Source of the DNA: Paraburkholderia sp. PGU19
GTDB lineage: Bacteria; Pseudomonadota; Gammaproteobacteria; Burkholderiales; Burkholderiaceae
Reading direction: 5' to 3'
Assembly (NCBI RefSeq): GCF_013426915.1
Contig: NZ_AP023179.1
Location: forward strand, 2,170,001 to 2,234,000
Length of the DNA stretch: 64,000 nucleotides
Positions 1 through 10,054 of this stretch are shown in pieces; the first letter of the stretch is position 1; every line of letters starts with the position of its first letter. The position numbers and the translations under genes were made by a program. The notes below the pieces were generated by a model. The model was not told the DNA's origin, did no database searches, and saw only the letters and a program-made list of their open reading frames with translations.

Positions 1-518
1 CAGTGAGCCTGAGCATTCCGCCCGGCGACAACCGTGAGCGCTTCGTCTGCGCGAGCTGCGGCACCGTGCACTATCAGAATCCGCGCAACGTGGTCGGCAC
101 CGTTCCCGTATGGGACGACAAGGTGCTGCTGTGCCGGCGCGCGATCGAACCGCGCTACGGCTATTGGACCCTGCCCGCAGGCTTCATGGAAATGGGCGAG
201 ACCACCTCAGAAGCCGCCGCGCGCGAAACACTGGAAGAAGCCGGTGCGCGCGTCGAAGTGCAGAACCTGTACACGCTGCTGAACGTGCCGCACGTGCATC
301 AGGTGCATCTGTTCTATCTCGCGCGGCTACTCGATCTCGACGTCGAAGCAGGCGAAGAGAGCCTCGAAGTACGCCTCTTCGAAGAGCACGAAATTCCATG
401 GGGCGACATCGCGTTCCCGACCGTCGCGCAAACCTTGCGCTTCTTCTTCACCGACCGCGCGTCGGGCAACTACGGCCTGCACACGGGCGACATCTTCCGC
501 TCGCTGCGCGACGGCTGA
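1..518 (+). CDS. Nudix hydrolase, 5' end cut by window edge
   Basis: Hydrolase of the Nudix superfamily, which cleaves nucleoside diphosphate-X compounds such as NADH, ADP-ribose or FAD. The Nudix box is seen as [20 protein letters not shown] around residues 60-79 (pattern GX5EX7REUXEEXGU). It is preceded by a CASCG motif, the second half of an N-terminal zinc ribbon; the first Cys pair should lie before base 1. The GTG at base 3 is therefore probably an internal valine and the true start is upstream of the window. It ends 19 bp before aat, on the same strand. The zinc ribbon recalls NudC-type enzymes, but the protein is shorter; the substrate cannot be assigned. Confidence 0.85.
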   Translation, partial: VSLSIPPGDNRERFVCASCGTVHYQNPRNVVGTVPVWDDKVLLCRRAIEPRYGYWTLPAGFMEMGETTSEAAARETLEEAGARVEVQNLYTLLNVPHVHQVHLFYLARLLDLDVEAGEESLEVRLFEEHEIPWGDIAFPTVAQTLRFFFTDRASGNYGLHTGDIFRSLRDG

Positions 519-537
519 CCACAACGACAGCTGTCGC

Positions 538-1275
538 ATGGTTCCCTGGCTAGGCCCCGACGATCCGTTTCCGCCCGTCGAACGCGCGCTGTCCGCAGCG
601 AGCGGCGCGCCCGGCTTGCTCGCGGCAAGCGCGGACCTGTTGCCGTCGAGACTCATCGACGCGTACCGGCGCGGCATTTTCCCGTGGTATTCGGACGGTC
701 AGCCCGTGCTCTGGTGGACACCCGACCCGCGCATGGTCCTGCGTCCACGCGAGTTCAAGATTTCGCCTTCGCTGAAAAAGACGCTCAAGCGCGTGCTGCG
801 CGACGACGCGTGGGAAATCCGCGTCGACGCCGATTTCCCCGCCGTGATGCGCGCCTGCGCGCTCGCGCCGCGTCACGGTCAGCGCGGCACCTGGATCACG
901 TCGGACGTGATCGACGCCTACACGGCATTGCACCGCCGTGGCGAGGCGCACAGCATCGAAACGTGGCACGAGGGAAAGCGCGTCGGCGGGTTGTATGGTG
1001 TGTCGTTCGGCAAAATGTTCTTCGGCGAATCGATGTTTGCGGACGTCACCGATGCATCGAAAATCGCGCTCTCCGCGCTCGTCTTCCACTTGCGACGTCA
1101 CGAAATAGAAATGATAGACTGCCAGCAGAACACGTCGCATCTGGCGTCGCTGGGCGGCCGCGAGATCACGCGCAAGGCGTTCGTCGCGCATGTGCGCGCG
1201 AACGTCGATGCAGCGCCGATCCCCTGGTCGTTCGACAAGACCGTCGTGCGCGATCTTTTTGCGCCGGCGGCGTGA
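538..1275 (+). CDS. aat: Leucyl/phenylalanyl-tRNA--protein transferase
   Basis: Cytoplasmic N-end-rule enzyme that moves Leu or Phe from aminoacyl-tRNA to the N-terminal Arg or Lys of a protein, marking it for ClpS/ClpAP. The 245-residue product has the family core: [11 protein letters not shown] and [13 protein letters not shown] near the N-terminus, then [18 protein letters not shown] and [18 protein letters not shown]. The length is normal for the family. The start is the ATG at 538, 19 bp after the Nudix stop. It lies 135 bp upstream of bpt, the second N-end-rule transferase, so the two tagging enzymes are neighbours and probably share regulation. Confidence 0.96.
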   Translation: MVPWLGPDDPFPPVERALSAASGAPGLLAASADLLPSRLIDAYRRGIFPWYSDGQPVLWWTPDPRMVLRPREFKISPSLKKTLKRVLRDDAWEIRVDADFPAVMRACALAPRHGQRGTWITSDVIDAYTALHRRGEAHSIETWHEGKRVGGLYGVSFGKMFFGESMFADVTDASKIALSALVFHLRRHEIEMIDCQQNTSHLASLGGREITRKAFVAHVRANVDAAPIPWSFDKTVVRDLFAPAA

Positions 1276-1410
1276 TGCGCAGCGTCGTCGAGGGCCGACG
1301 CCGCGTGAACGATGACAATCGCCATGGACGCGTCCGCCGGGCACGCTGCAAGCTACCGTTGAGCAGCGAGCCGGATTGGCAAATCCAGAAACGCTTCGAG
1401 AGCTGCTAAC

Positions 1411-2346
1411 GTGACTCACCCGAATGAGCTGCCGCTTTCACCGCTTTCGGCGCTGCAATTCTATGCAACAGCGCCATACCCTTGCAGTTATCTGGAAGGG
1501 CGCGTCGCGCGCTCGCAAGTTGCGACGCCCAGCCATCTGATCAACTCCGACGTCTATACCGAACTCGTGCGCGCAGGCTTTCGCCGCTCGGGCGTGTTCA
1601 CGTACCGGCCATACTGCGACGGCTGCCGCGCGTGCGTGCCGGTGCGCGTGCCCGTCGAACGCTTCACGCCGAACCGCACGCAGCGGCGCGTGTGGAAACG
1701 GCACGGCAACCTGATCGCGACCGTCGCGCCGCTGCATTACGACGAAGAGCACTACGCGCTCTACATGCGCTATCAGTCGGCGCGCCACGCGGGCGGCGGC
1801 ATGGACCGCGACAGCCGCGACCAGTACGAGCAGTTCCTGTTGCAAAGCCGGATCAATTCGCGCCTCGTCGAATTCCGCGAGCCCGCCAATCCCGGCTATG
1901 CAGGCCATCCCGACATGCCCGGCACGCTGCGCATGGTCAGCATGATCGATATCCTCGGCGACGGGCTGTCGTCGGTGTACACGTTCTTCGATCCCGACCT
2001 GCCGCACACGAGCTTCGGCACCTACAACATCCTCTGGCAAATCGAGCAGGCGCGCAGCCTCAAGCTGCCGCACGTGTATCTCGGCTACTGGATTCGCGAA
2101 AGCCCGAAGATGGCCTACAAGGCCAATTTCACGCCGCTCGAAGGGCTTTTCGAGGGCACATGGAAGGTGCTCGACCCCACCGCGCTGGATCTCTCCCCGT
2201 CGATGCCGCGAAAGCGGGCGTGCGCGGCATGCGCGGCGAACGAGGCTGATTGCTCGCGTGGCGTAGCGGATTCGCGGCCGCCCGCGAGTCGCGATGCGCT
2301 TCTAAACCAAAACGTCGATAGCCGCTGCGCCGAACCGTTAAAATAG
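1411..2346 (+). CDS. bpt: Aspartate/glutamate leucyltransferase (Bpt), C-terminus probably frameshifted
   Basis: Bacterial protein transferase related to eukaryotic Ate1. It adds Leu to N-terminal Asp or Glu of proteins in the N-end-rule pathway. Signatures are the N-terminal [10 protein letters not shown] stretch, the [15 protein letters not shown] cysteine motif, and [28 protein letters not shown] and KMAYKANF. It starts with GTG at 1411. As read, the ORF is 311 aa, longer than the usual ~275, and its last ~50 residues are Cys/Arg-rich and unlike the family. One extra base in the run of C at 2196-2199 would switch to a frame ending at 2249, giving 279 aa with a plausible end ([16 protein letters not shown]). 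The catalytic part is unaffected. Confidence 0.93.
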   Translation: MTHPNELPLSPLSALQFYATAPYPCSYLEGRVARSQVATPSHLINSDVYTELVRAGFRRSGVFTYRPYCDGCRACVPVRVPVERFTPNRTQRRVWKRHGNLIATVAPLHYDEEHYALYMRYQSARHAGGGMDRDSRDQYEQFLLQSRINSRLVEFREPANPGYAGHPDMPGTLRMVSMIDILGDGLSSVYTFFDPDLPHTSFGTYNILWQIEQARSLKLPHVYLGYWIRESPKMAYKANFTPLEGLFEGTWKVLDPTALDLSPSMPRKRACAACAANEADCSRGVADSRPPASRDALLNQNVDSRCAEPLK

Positions 2347-2380
2347 CGGGTTCTCATTTTCAGCCGCCAGGCGCCCCGCC

Positions 2381-3415
2381 GTGTTCAGTTCCCTCTATCC
2401 GCTCGTACGCGCCCAACTCTTCCGCATGGACGCGGAAGACGCCCACCATCTCACCCTGCGCATGCTCGGCGCGGCCGGACGCACCGGACTCGCGGGCGCG
2501 CTCGCGCCGCACGTGCCCGACTCGCCGCGCACCGTGATGGGGCTGACGTTCAGGAACCCCGTCGGCCTTGCGGCAGGGCTCGACAAGGATGGCGCATGCA
2601 TCGACGGGCTGGCCGCGCTCGGCTTCGGCTTCATCGAAGTCGGCACCGTGACGCCGCGCGCGCAGCCGGGCAATCCGCGTCCGCGCATGTTCCGCCTGCC
2701 GCAGGCGAACGCCGTGATCAACCGGATGGGCTTCAACAACGCGGGCGTCGACCAGTTCGTGAAAAACGTGCAGGCCGCGCGCTATCGCGGCACGCTCGGG
2801 CTGAACATCGGCAAGAACGCCGACACGCCGATCGAGCGCGCCGCCGACGACTACCTGTATTGCCTAGAGCGCGTCTATCCGTTCGCGAGCTACGTGACCG
2901 TCAACATCTCGTCGCCGAACACGAAGAACCTGCGCCAGTTGCAAGGCGCGGACGAACTCGACGCGCTGCTCGCCGCGCTGAAGGACAAGCAGCAGCGCCT
3001 TGCCGATCTGCACGGCAAGCTCGTGCCGCTCGCGCTGAAGATTGCGCCGGATCTCGACGACGAGCAGATCAAGTCGATCGCCGATACGTTGCTGCGCCAG
3101 CGGTTCGAAGGCGTGATCGCGACCAACACGACGCTCTCGCGCACTGCCGTGCAGGGTCTGCCGCACGCCGACGAAGCGGGCGGCCTGTCGGGGCGCCCGG
3201 TGTTCGATGCATCGAATGAGGTGATTCGCAAGCTGCGCGTGGAAGTCGGTAGCGAGGTACCGATCATCGGCGTGGGCGGGATTTTCTCGGGTGCTGACGC
3301 GCAGGCGAAGCTCGATGCGGGCGCATCGCTCGTGCAGCTCTACACGGGCTTCATCTATCGCGGCCCTGCCCTCGTCGCCGAGTGCGCGCAAGCGCTTGCG
3401 AAACGCCCGTCCTGA
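2381..3415 (+). CDS. pyrD: Dihydroorotate dehydrogenase (quinone), class 2
   Basis: Fourth step of pyrimidine synthesis: oxidation of dihydroorotate to orotate with electrons passed to quinone at the inner membrane. The 344-residue product has the class-2 N-terminal helix region ([17 protein letters not shown]), the FMN-binding [13 protein letters not shown] motif, NRMGFNNAG, the catalytic-serine segment [26 protein letters not shown], and the phosphate site GVGGIFSG with YTGFIYRGP. The GTG at 2381 aligns with the usual N-terminus. It is 131 bp beyond the likely true end of bpt and convergent with the signal peptidase gene. Confidence 0.97.
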   Translation: MFSSLYPLVRAQLFRMDAEDAHHLTLRMLGAAGRTGLAGALAPHVPDSPRTVMGLTFRNPVGLAAGLDKDGACIDGLAALGFGFIEVGTVTPRAQPGNPRPRMFRLPQANAVINRMGFNNAGVDQFVKNVQAARYRGTLGLNIGKNADTPIERAADDYLYCLERVYPFASYVTVNISSPNTKNLRQLQGADELDALLAALKDKQQRLADLHGKLVPLALKIAPDLDDEQIKSIADTLLRQRFEGVIATNTTLSRTAVQGLPHADEAGGLSGRPVFDASNEVIRKLRVEVGSEVPIIGVGGIFSGADAQAKLDAGASLVQLYTGFIYRGPALVAECAQALAKRPS

Positions 3416-3456
3416 GCGAAGCCGCGGCGCGAACGAACACCGCTAGCGGTGCGCTG

Positions 3457-4148
3457 TCAACGCGTCGCCACCGCATCGAGCCGCGTGCCGAACCGGTCGA
3501 AGCGCGGCTTGTAGAAGTGATCCGGGTCGAGCGAAAACGCGACGCGGCGCGTGCGCCCCATCAGCTCTTCCCGCGGAAAGAAACCGAAATAGCGCGAATC
3601 CGCGCTGTCATCGCGATTGTCGCCGAGCATCAGATATTCGCCCGCGGGCACCGTCACGGGTCGAACGAGCGGCGCGGGCTCGGCGCGACTTCCGAGAGCC
3701 GCACGACATGCGCGACGCCCGCGAAGCGCTCAGTCAGATAATCGCCGGGTGAAGCGGCGTCGCCGGGCAGCGGCGAGAGCGCAAGCGGCTGATAGCTCGC
3801 GCGCGCACCGTTCACGTACAGCACGTTGTCGCGCATCGCGACGATATCGCCAGGCAGGCCGATCAGGCGCTTTACGATCAGTTCGTGCGCGGCGGATGAA
3901 TCGATCGTCACGATATCGCCGCGCTGCGGATCATGCAGATGTGCGATCGCAATGTGCGTGAGCGGCACGCGCAGGTCGTAAGCCATCTTGTCGACGAGAA
4001 TGCGGTCGCCCTCGCGGATGGTCGGCAGCATCGAACCGCTCGGCACGACGTTCCAGTCAGCGATCGCGCTGCGAAACAGCACCATCAGAACGATAAACCC
4101 GACGAGACTCTTGTACTCGCGCCACAGTCTGGCCAGCATGCGCATCAT
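3457..4148 (-). pseudogene. Signal peptidase I (second LepB type), split by a 1-nt frameshift
   Basis: S26 family leader peptidase that removes Sec/Tat signal peptides at the outer face of the inner membrane. The first part (4148 down to 3654) has one N-terminal membrane segment, the catalytic Ser in PSGSMLPT and the catalytic Lys in VKRLIGLPGD. The second part (3657 down to 3457), in another frame, carries box E (GDNRDDSADSR) and FGFFPREELMGR. The stop of part one is TGA inside GTGA, and part two could begin at that GTG, so a coupled two-piece product is formally possible. One added base near 3655-3660 gives a continuous 230-aa enzyme. It is not the lepA-rnc-linked copy. A sequencing indel is the likelier cause of the split. 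Confidence 0.85.
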
Positions 4149-4290
4149 CGCGCTCCTCGAAACAGCTTGTTTACGGAAGGGAAACGAAACCAGCGGGCCT
4201 GGTTTTCAGGCGTGAACCGGGCCGAACACCCCCGTCCGCACCCGCACCGGCCGCGACGATCCTATCATTGCGCGCGCCCGACGCGCAGCG

Positions 4291-5295
4291 TCACTCGCAT
4301 GGAAACCTGAGCCCCAGTGCCGCGCGCGCCGCATCCGCCATTTCGATCATCTGGCGCGACTTCGCGTGCGTAATGATGGGACTTTCGAGCGCGCCGCTGC
4401 GAATCAGATCGCAGAAGTGCGCGGTCTCGTAGTTCAGGCCGCCGCCTTCGAACGGCGCATCCAGCTCGACGACACGTCCATCCACGTAGCGCACCGTCGC
4501 ACGCGCCGGGTTCCACCAGTTCTCGTGAATCGTGATGTGACCCAGCGTGCCCGCGATGAACGCATCGCCCTTGCCGAACAGGTCCAGCCCGCAAAAGAGC
4601 TGCGCAATGCCGTTTTCGTGGCGGCTGTTGAGGCTCGCGAACGTATCGACGCCCGTCCGCCCGAGCCGTCCCAGCGTCTGCACGTCGAGCGGCGCACCGA
4701 GCCAGTCGACGGCAAGAAACAGCTCGTAGATACCGATATCGAGCAGCGCGCCACCCGCCTGCTCGAGCGACAGCGACGGATGATCGTCGGGCACGCCCGG
4801 CACCGAGCAGCCGGCTCGCACGAGACCGATCGCCCCGACAGGATCGTCCGCGAGATGGGCGCGCAGCTTTCTGTAGAGCGGATAGAACGGCGGCTTCATC
4901 GCTTCCATGAAGAGCCGTTGCGACGCGCGCGCGCTGTCGATCACGCGATCGAGTTGCGCCGCGTTGACCGTCGCGGGTTTTTCGCACAGCACATGAATAC
5001 CGGCTTCGAGCGCGGCCGTCGCGTACTGCGCGTGGCTGTCCTGCATCGTCGCGATATAGAGCGCGTCGATGCCGCTGTGAAGGAGTGCGTCGAAGCTGTC
5101 GAGGGCCTGACCGCCATGCTGCTGCGCAAACGTTTCAGCGGGAGCGCGGCGGCGGGACCAGACTGCTGTCAGCCGCGTGTCGGGAACATGCGCGAGGCTT
5201 TGCGCGAAACGATGGGCGATGCGGCCTGTGCCAACGATGCCCCAGCGTAATGTCGCGGGATGCCCGGAATGGTGATGGATTGCTGCGTTATTCAT
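4291..5295 (-). CDS. Gfo/Idh/MocA family NAD(P)-dependent oxidoreductase
   Basis: Two-domain dehydrogenase of the glucose-fructose oxidoreductase family, likely acting on a sugar, inositol or diol-type substrate. The N-terminal Rossmann domain has WGIVGTGRIAHRFAQ, and the family EKP motif appears as HVLCEKPATVN near residue 100. The C-terminal domain has GGALLDIGIYEL, typical of the dihydrodiol dehydrogenase/GfoA branch. The start is the ATG at 5295 (MNNAAIHHHSG), giving 334 aa; the ORF runs further 5' but that extension is Arg-rich and unlike the family. It shares the strand with the GntR regulator upstream, though a ~150 bp gap leaves co-regulation uncertain. Confidence 0.88.
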   Translation of the reverse strand: MNNAAIHHHSGHPATLRWGIVGTGRIAHRFAQSLAHVPDTRLTAVWSRRRAPAETFAQQHGGQALDSFDALLHSGIDALYIATMQDSHAQYATAALEAGIHVLCEKPATVNAAQLDRVIDSARASQRLFMEAMKPPFYPLYRKLRAHLADDPVGAIGLVRAGCSVPGVPDDHPSLSLEQAGGALLDIGIYELFLAVDWLGAPLDVQTLGRLGRTGVDTFASLNSRHENGIAQLFCGLDLFGKGDAFIAGTLGHITIHENWWNPARATVRYVDGRVVELDAPFEGGGLNYETAHFCDLIRSGALESPIITHAKSRQMIEMADAARAALGLRFPCE

Positions 5296-5444
5296 CGGTC
5301 GCAAGAAAGGGGTCCATCCAGTGAGTGACAGCCGACATTGTCGCCGATGTCGCGTATCACTTCGTCGGACTCGCCTTCGCACGGCCTGGGGTGCTGCCGG
5401 TTGAAACCTGTTGAAACTCGTGCTGCCCTGCGTTGCCTTTGCTG

Positions 5445-6157
5445 CTATGCCGCAGCGTCCGGCATGGCGCCGCTCAGGCGGCTCATCGAGAAATCGATCA
5501 GCGCAATCGACGCATTTTCCGCTTCCTTAGCATCGTGCCGCTCGATCGCCTCGACCACCCGCGAGTGCAAGCGCACCGTTTCTTCCCATGCGCTGTGCGG
5601 CAGATCGACGAGCGGCTTCAACGCGGATAGCGCACCGCGAATGATCGCCGCCATCTGCTGGAAGAACTGGTTGCCGCTCGCAATCACGATGCGCGTATGC
5701 AGTGCTTCATCCGCAGTCTGATGCCGGGTTCGCCGGGCGGGCTGTTGCGGAAAGCCTCGAACGCATCGCGGATCGCGGCGATGTCCGTGGCGTTGCCGCG
5801 CGTGGCCGCCTGTGCGGCGGCGCGCGGTTCGATCAGCACGCGGAACTCGATCACGTCGCGCAAGAACGTCGGATCGGGCTTCGCACGGAAGCGCCAGTTC
5901 ACGACGTCCTCGTCGATCATGCGCCAGTCGTGCATCGGCCTGATGCGCGTGCCGATCTTGGGCCGCACGTCAAGCATGTGACGGGCGAGCAGCATCGACA
6001 GCGCCTCGCGCATCACCGTGCGGCTGACGTCGAATTCCTTCGACAATACGTCTTGCGGCGGTAACACCGCACCGTACTTCTCTTCGACGATCCCGGTCAC
6101 AAGACCATCCATGACCTTGCTAACCAAGGAACGTTCTTTATTGGTTTGTTCCATCAT
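5445..6157 (-). pseudogene. GntR/FadR-family transcriptional regulator, split by a 1-nt frameshift
   Basis: DNA-binding regulator of the FadR/FCD branch. The N-terminal winged helix is visible as LPPQDVLSKEFDVSRTVMREAL followed by RPKIGTRI. The effector domain starts with FLRDVIEFRVLIEP and continues in a second frame (5687 down to 5445) with ASGNQFFQQM and HSRVVEAIERHDAKEA, the usual FCD metal-site region. Restoring one base near 5722 gives PGYQTADEALHTRIVIASGN and a continuous 237-aa protein. GGAGAAGG lies just before the paired ATGs at 6157 and 6154; the second has better spacing. It may control the adjacent oxidoreductase gene. A sequencing indel and a true pseudogene cannot be separated from this sequence alone. 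Confidence 0.82.
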
Positions 6158-7226
6158 CCTTCTCCCCGATGCGGCGTTTCTCGCCTGCGATGAATGTTGA
6201 TCACGTGCCCTCGTCTCATTTTTTATTTTGTGAACAATACGTTGCGTTGCTTTATCTGGATGCGCCAGTCGGGAAATTACTCGACAGGGTATTCCCTCCG
6301 ATCAATTGTTTCTTTCGTATAACGCATCGTGAAGCGAATCTGGAAGCACAGTCTGCGCAATGGGGGAAAATTGCATCGAAAGTACTGCACACATAGTTCC
6401 GACAAGTGCTTACGGTTACATTCTTTACGTTTGTTACCAATCGAATCAATTAGCAGTCCGCATTCTTATACGTGCATATGACCCGTATGATTTATACGGT
6501 CCGCTCATCGCGCGGCTCCGATTCGCCTAGATCGTCGTATCCCTCCGTCAACAACGGTCCGCCGCCACGCAAGCGTAGCGTCCGCCGAAGAACATCGGCA
6601 ACGCCTGCTCGAGCGAAAAGACCAATACTCCACTCCTATGAACAACCTGTGGTCGCCGCACGGATGACGGTCGACGATACGGGCTGCAAAGCGTGCCACT
6701 GCCCTCTCTAGCAGCCTCACGCCCGGCAGCCCATCCGCGGCGGAAAAACTGGGTGCCAGCCATGTTTACGGTTCGCCCGCGAAATGACGGCAATGCGGTT
6801 CCTGCTCGTTCGACAAAACACTTACGCTGAAGTGTGTGTCGTCCATCAATTCGAAAGCGTTGTTCATTGAAGGCGCACGGCATGGGCTTCACATCGATTT
6901 CACTGACGGGTGTCCGCGCATTCATTCGCCATCCCTTACGTTTATGTCTTTCTTGCGTCCGCTGCATGCCTCGACTCGAACATGCCATCACGATGCAGCC
7001 ATTCAATCAGACTTTTATGCTGCCGTTCTGTGCGTGCACACACAGAGCCGCTCACGATGCCGCGCCGCACACATTACCCGCACGCTAGCAGCACGATCGC
7101 GATGATCCGCATGCGGCTGCCGCCGTCGGGCATCGCAATCGAATAGATGAGACAGAGCAGCGCCGACATCACGAGCATCAGCGGCGGTGCGCGGCAGCCG
7201 CCCCTGCGGAAGACGCGCTTCCGCAG
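6158..7226. other. Gene-free stretch, partly AT-rich
   Basis: About 1.07 kb between the divergent ends of the GntR regulator and the acetyltransferase. The part from 6200 to about 6480 is visibly richer in A and T than the surrounding DNA; it should contain the GntR-gene promoter. The open frames present (for example 6548-7006 on the minus strand) give Arg/Ser-rich translations with no recognisable domain. No tRNA, terminator or repeat was recognised. Confidence 0.5.
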
Positions 7227-7763
7227 TCATTGAAGCTCGAACGTGTTGATGGGTGTCGCGTCTTCACGCTCGCGCCACTGCGCGGCGAACAGACTTTGGC
7301 TGCCCGTGCGCGGCTGCCATCTGAGCCCGATGTACGGCGTGCCGTGATTAAGAAACGGACCATCCGTCTTCCTGAAGCCGAACTGCTCGTAGAAGGCGCG
7401 CAACCCGACCTGCGCCGTCACACGGACTGCGCGTCCCGGCCAACGCTTGCAGATGTTATGCAGCGCGCGCTCGATCAGCGCAAGCGCTGTGCCATCGCTG
7501 CGCCGGGCCGGACTCGTCAGGATCTTGTCGATCACCACGTCGGGGTCTTCGCTGTCGCCCGGCTGGATACGCGCGTACGCGAGAATCGGCATCTGCCGGG
7601 TCATGTCCTCGGCGGCGAACAGATGCAGCGCGCCTTCATCGTGACCGTCCGCGTCGAGATGGATGTGCCATTGTTCGACGACGAACACAGCGCTGCGCGC
7701 CCGCATGATCAGGTACAGCTCGCGCGCGCTGAGTTGGTCGAACTCCAGCGTCTTCCAGTTCAT
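7227..7763 (-). CDS. GNAT acetyltransferase, ElaA-like
   Basis: Acyl-CoA N-acyltransferase of the GNAT fold, closest to the ElaA group. Seen are LYLIMRARSAVFVVEQ and LDADGHDEGALHLFA near the N-terminus, and in the C-terminal half the acetyl-CoA region and the GLRAFYEQFGFRKTDGPFLN helix. The ATG at 7763 follows AGGGG at a suitable distance; an in-frame GTG sits one codon upstream. The product is 178 aa, longer than ElaA (~150) because of a ~25-residue C-terminal tail. The substrate is unknown. The gene stands alone between two gene-free stretches. Confidence 0.85.
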   Translation of the reverse strand: MNWKTLEFDQLSARELYLIMRARSAVFVVEQWHIHLDADGHDEGALHLFAAEDMTRQMPILAYARIQPGDSEDPDVVIDKILTSPARRSDGTALALIERALHNICKRWPGRAVRVTAQVGLRAFYEQFGFRKTDGPFLNHGTPYIGLRWQPRTGSQSLFAAQWREREDATPINTFELQ

Positions 7764-8742
7764 CACGTTTCCCCTATGGCTTATGGTCAGGTGAGCACAG
7801 TGCGACGAGCGTGATCCCTTTGTTACGACGACACATTACTTCTAGGACCTCCGTATTTCCGTGCGGAATCGCACCGACGCTCCAGCATCCGGATACGTCA
7901 AATACGATCACTGAAGCGAGCCGTCACGCCGGCGCCGCGCGCCATTCACATGGACCAGAGGGCGCGCGCTCTGCGCTCGACACGACGCTGTTCCGTCTGC
8001 TGCACGGTCGACGTCAAACGATTGCGCTAACTCCGCTCGCCGGGCGTGTTACAGGCTTGACGCCAAATGGCGGAGCGCATGGAATCAACAGCACCGCGCC
8101 CGCCTTGTACGGCCGATACGCCGCGCTTGCGCCGAAACAGCCGGATTGCCCTTGTTTGCAAGGGCGGCTTCGCGCAAACACCCGGCCCTGTGATGTTGGC
8201 GCGCGTCGAACACACTCACTGCGCAAGCAACGAAATCGCGTCGCCAAAGCACGCGTCCGTGCGGCAGCGTACTCAAGCCATGCAACATATCTGAATCAAT
8301 TCTGGCGAGTCGTCGAAACGTCTATGTGACACACTTTTGGCGTGTACTGCGCCGTTGACGGGCCACTCCCGCGCATCGAGTTTCTTATTCAAACTTCAAT
8401 CTGATCAACGACTTGCAGATCGTATTTAATGAAGAATCCGTCGCACAGCGCAAAAAAAGCCGTTTTGCATATTTGAAACAAAACTGCGCGTTTTGCCATT
8501 TCTCAAACCAGGCGTCGCGAGGCAAGCCCGCATGGGTGCTTGCTATCGGGGTTATTGGCATGGTTGTCGCTAAAGGTAGCGCACGGCAACAGCGCCCCCA
8601 CGAATCGGAATCGTGAAGGCGTGGGAAAGCCGGACGGGGCCGACCCTGCGTATCGCCGCTTGCCAGGCGGAACAACCAACGACGCAGAGACGGACAAAAA
8701 CAGCCATGCGCACAATGCGCGGGCTTCATGCGAGGACCGATC
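7764..8742. other. Gene-free stretch between acetyltransferase and Crp-like regulator
   Basis: About 0.98 kb with no convincing coding potential on either strand. A small hairpin, GCCCTTG/CAAGGGC with a 4-nt loop, lies at 8148-8165 and has no T-tract. The part from about 8380 to 8510 is AT-richer and probably contains the promoter of the downstream Crp-like gene. I see no RNA gene that I can name. Confidence 0.45.
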
Positions 8743-9480
8743 ATGTTGACCCTTCAATCCGATCTGCACGGCAACCATTTGCTGGGCTCCCTGCCGCCCC
8801 ATGAGTGGCAGGCGCTCGTCCCTCATCTTGAGCTCGTTCATCTTCGCTCGGAGCAATTGCTGTGCGACTCCGGGCAGCGCATTCATCACGTGTATTTCCC
8901 GACGAGTGCGATCATCTCGCTGCTCTCCACGATGGAAGACGGCGGCTCGGTCGAGATTGCCGCGGTAGGCCGCGAAGGCATGACGGGCGTGCCCATCCTC
9001 ACGGGCGGTGAAACCATGCCGAACCGCGTGCAGGTGCAATGCTCAGGCTTCGCTTACCGCATCAGCGCACAGGCGCTGCGCCAGCAGCTGCAACGCTCGG
9101 ATCTGCTGCGCCGGCTCATGCTCCTCTACATGCACGCACTGCTCACGCAGGTCGCGCAGACGGCTGCATGCAACCGCCATCACTCGCTCAGCAAGCAGCT
9201 GTGCCGCTGGCTGCTGATCGAAGTGGACCGCGTCGCCTCGAACGATCTGACCGTCACGCAACAGCTGATCGCCGATATGCTCGGCGTGCGCCGCGAAGGC
9301 ATCACGGAAGCGGCCGGCAAGCTGCATGATGAAGGCCTGATCCATCACAGCCGCGGCCATATCAAGGTGCTCGACCGCAAGGGCCTCGAAGCCCGCGCCT
9401 GCGAATGCTATGGCCTAGTGAAGCGCGAGTTCGACCGTCTGCTGCCGCGGTGCCTGCATCAAGCCGAAGCGGTGAACTGA
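8743..9480 (+). CDS. Crp/Fnr-family transcriptional regulator
   Basis: Cyclic-nucleotide-domain transcription factor. Residues ~10-120 form the effector beta-roll (LRSEQLLCDSGQRIHHVYFP, GREGMTGVPILTGG). A long dimerisation helix follows, then the C-terminal helix-turn-helix (TQQLIADMLGVRREGITEAAGKL). No CxxC cluster for an Fe-S centre is present, so an Fnr-type oxygen sensor is unlikely. The ATG at 8743 is preceded by GAGGA; an in-frame ATG at 8728 is less likely. The 245-aa length is normal. It is monocistronic, and its targets cannot be inferred from its neighbours. Confidence 0.9.
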   Translation: MLTLQSDLHGNHLLGSLPPHEWQALVPHLELVHLRSEQLLCDSGQRIHHVYFPTSAIISLLSTMEDGGSVEIAAVGREGMTGVPILTGGETMPNRVQVQCSGFAYRISAQALRQQLQRSDLLRRLMLLYMHALLTQVAQTAACNRHHSLSKQLCRWLLIEVDRVASNDLTVTQQLIADMLGVRREGITEAAGKLHDEGLIHHSRGHIKVLDRKGLEARACECYGLVKREFDRLLPRCLHQAEAVN

Positions 9481-9618
9481 AGAGGTTGGTGGGTTCCGTA
9501 TCAAAAGCGTCGCACGCGGCCTGGATGCGCTATTCGTCATCGCAGGCGCGCTGAACGCGCACTGAATGCGCTGTTCGCCGCCGACCGGTCTCACCGATAC
9601 CGAACGGCTGCTGATCGC

Positions 9619-9860
9619 ATGTCAATGCGCGCTCGCGTCGCCGTCGACGAAGCAAGCGCCGATCCGCGCAGCGTGCTGTTCGTCGATCAAAGCGGCGAAC
9701 CCGGCGGCGCGGAGTTCTGCTGCTGCTCGTGCAGGCGTGCGCATCGCGCGGCGAAGTGCTGCTGCACTCCGATGGCGCATTCCGCGGACGTCTCGAAGCG
9801 CTCGGCGTGCGCGTGAAGCTCGCGCGCAATGCACGCGTGTGGGATGTTTCGAAAAACGCG
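9619..9860 (+). pseudogene. Remnant of a glycosyltransferase (GT4-like) N-terminus
   Basis: About 80 codons resemble the beginning of a GT-B glycosyltransferase. One frame reads RSVLFVDQSGEPGGAE (the usual nucleotide-sugar enzyme opening with GGAE). After a 1-nt shift near 9718 the next frame continues ASRGEVLLHSDGAFRGRLEALGV, as expected for the following helix and strand. Nothing downstream resembles the rest of the enzyme, so the gene looks truncated as well as frameshifted. The remaining bases to 10054 hold no recognisable gene. The family assignment rests on short motifs and is tentative. Confidence 0.5.
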
Positions 9861-10054
9861 CCGCTTCACGCGCGATCACTTAGGCCGCGCGCAGCTGACG
9901 ATCATCAAACGGCTGTGCAGACTCGTCGCCGACAAGGGCATCACCTGTTCACACGCATCCACGCAAGCGCTTGCCACGCTCACTGGACGCACAATCGAAT
10001 CATGCTGCTTGCGATCCAGTGCGTCCTGCAAGCGTTGCGCTACATTGCGTGCTG

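Noticed and set aside
6548..7006. 152-codon minus-strand ORF in the gene-free stretch
   Set aside because: No domain, no ribosome site, mixed low-quality composition; treated as non-coding.
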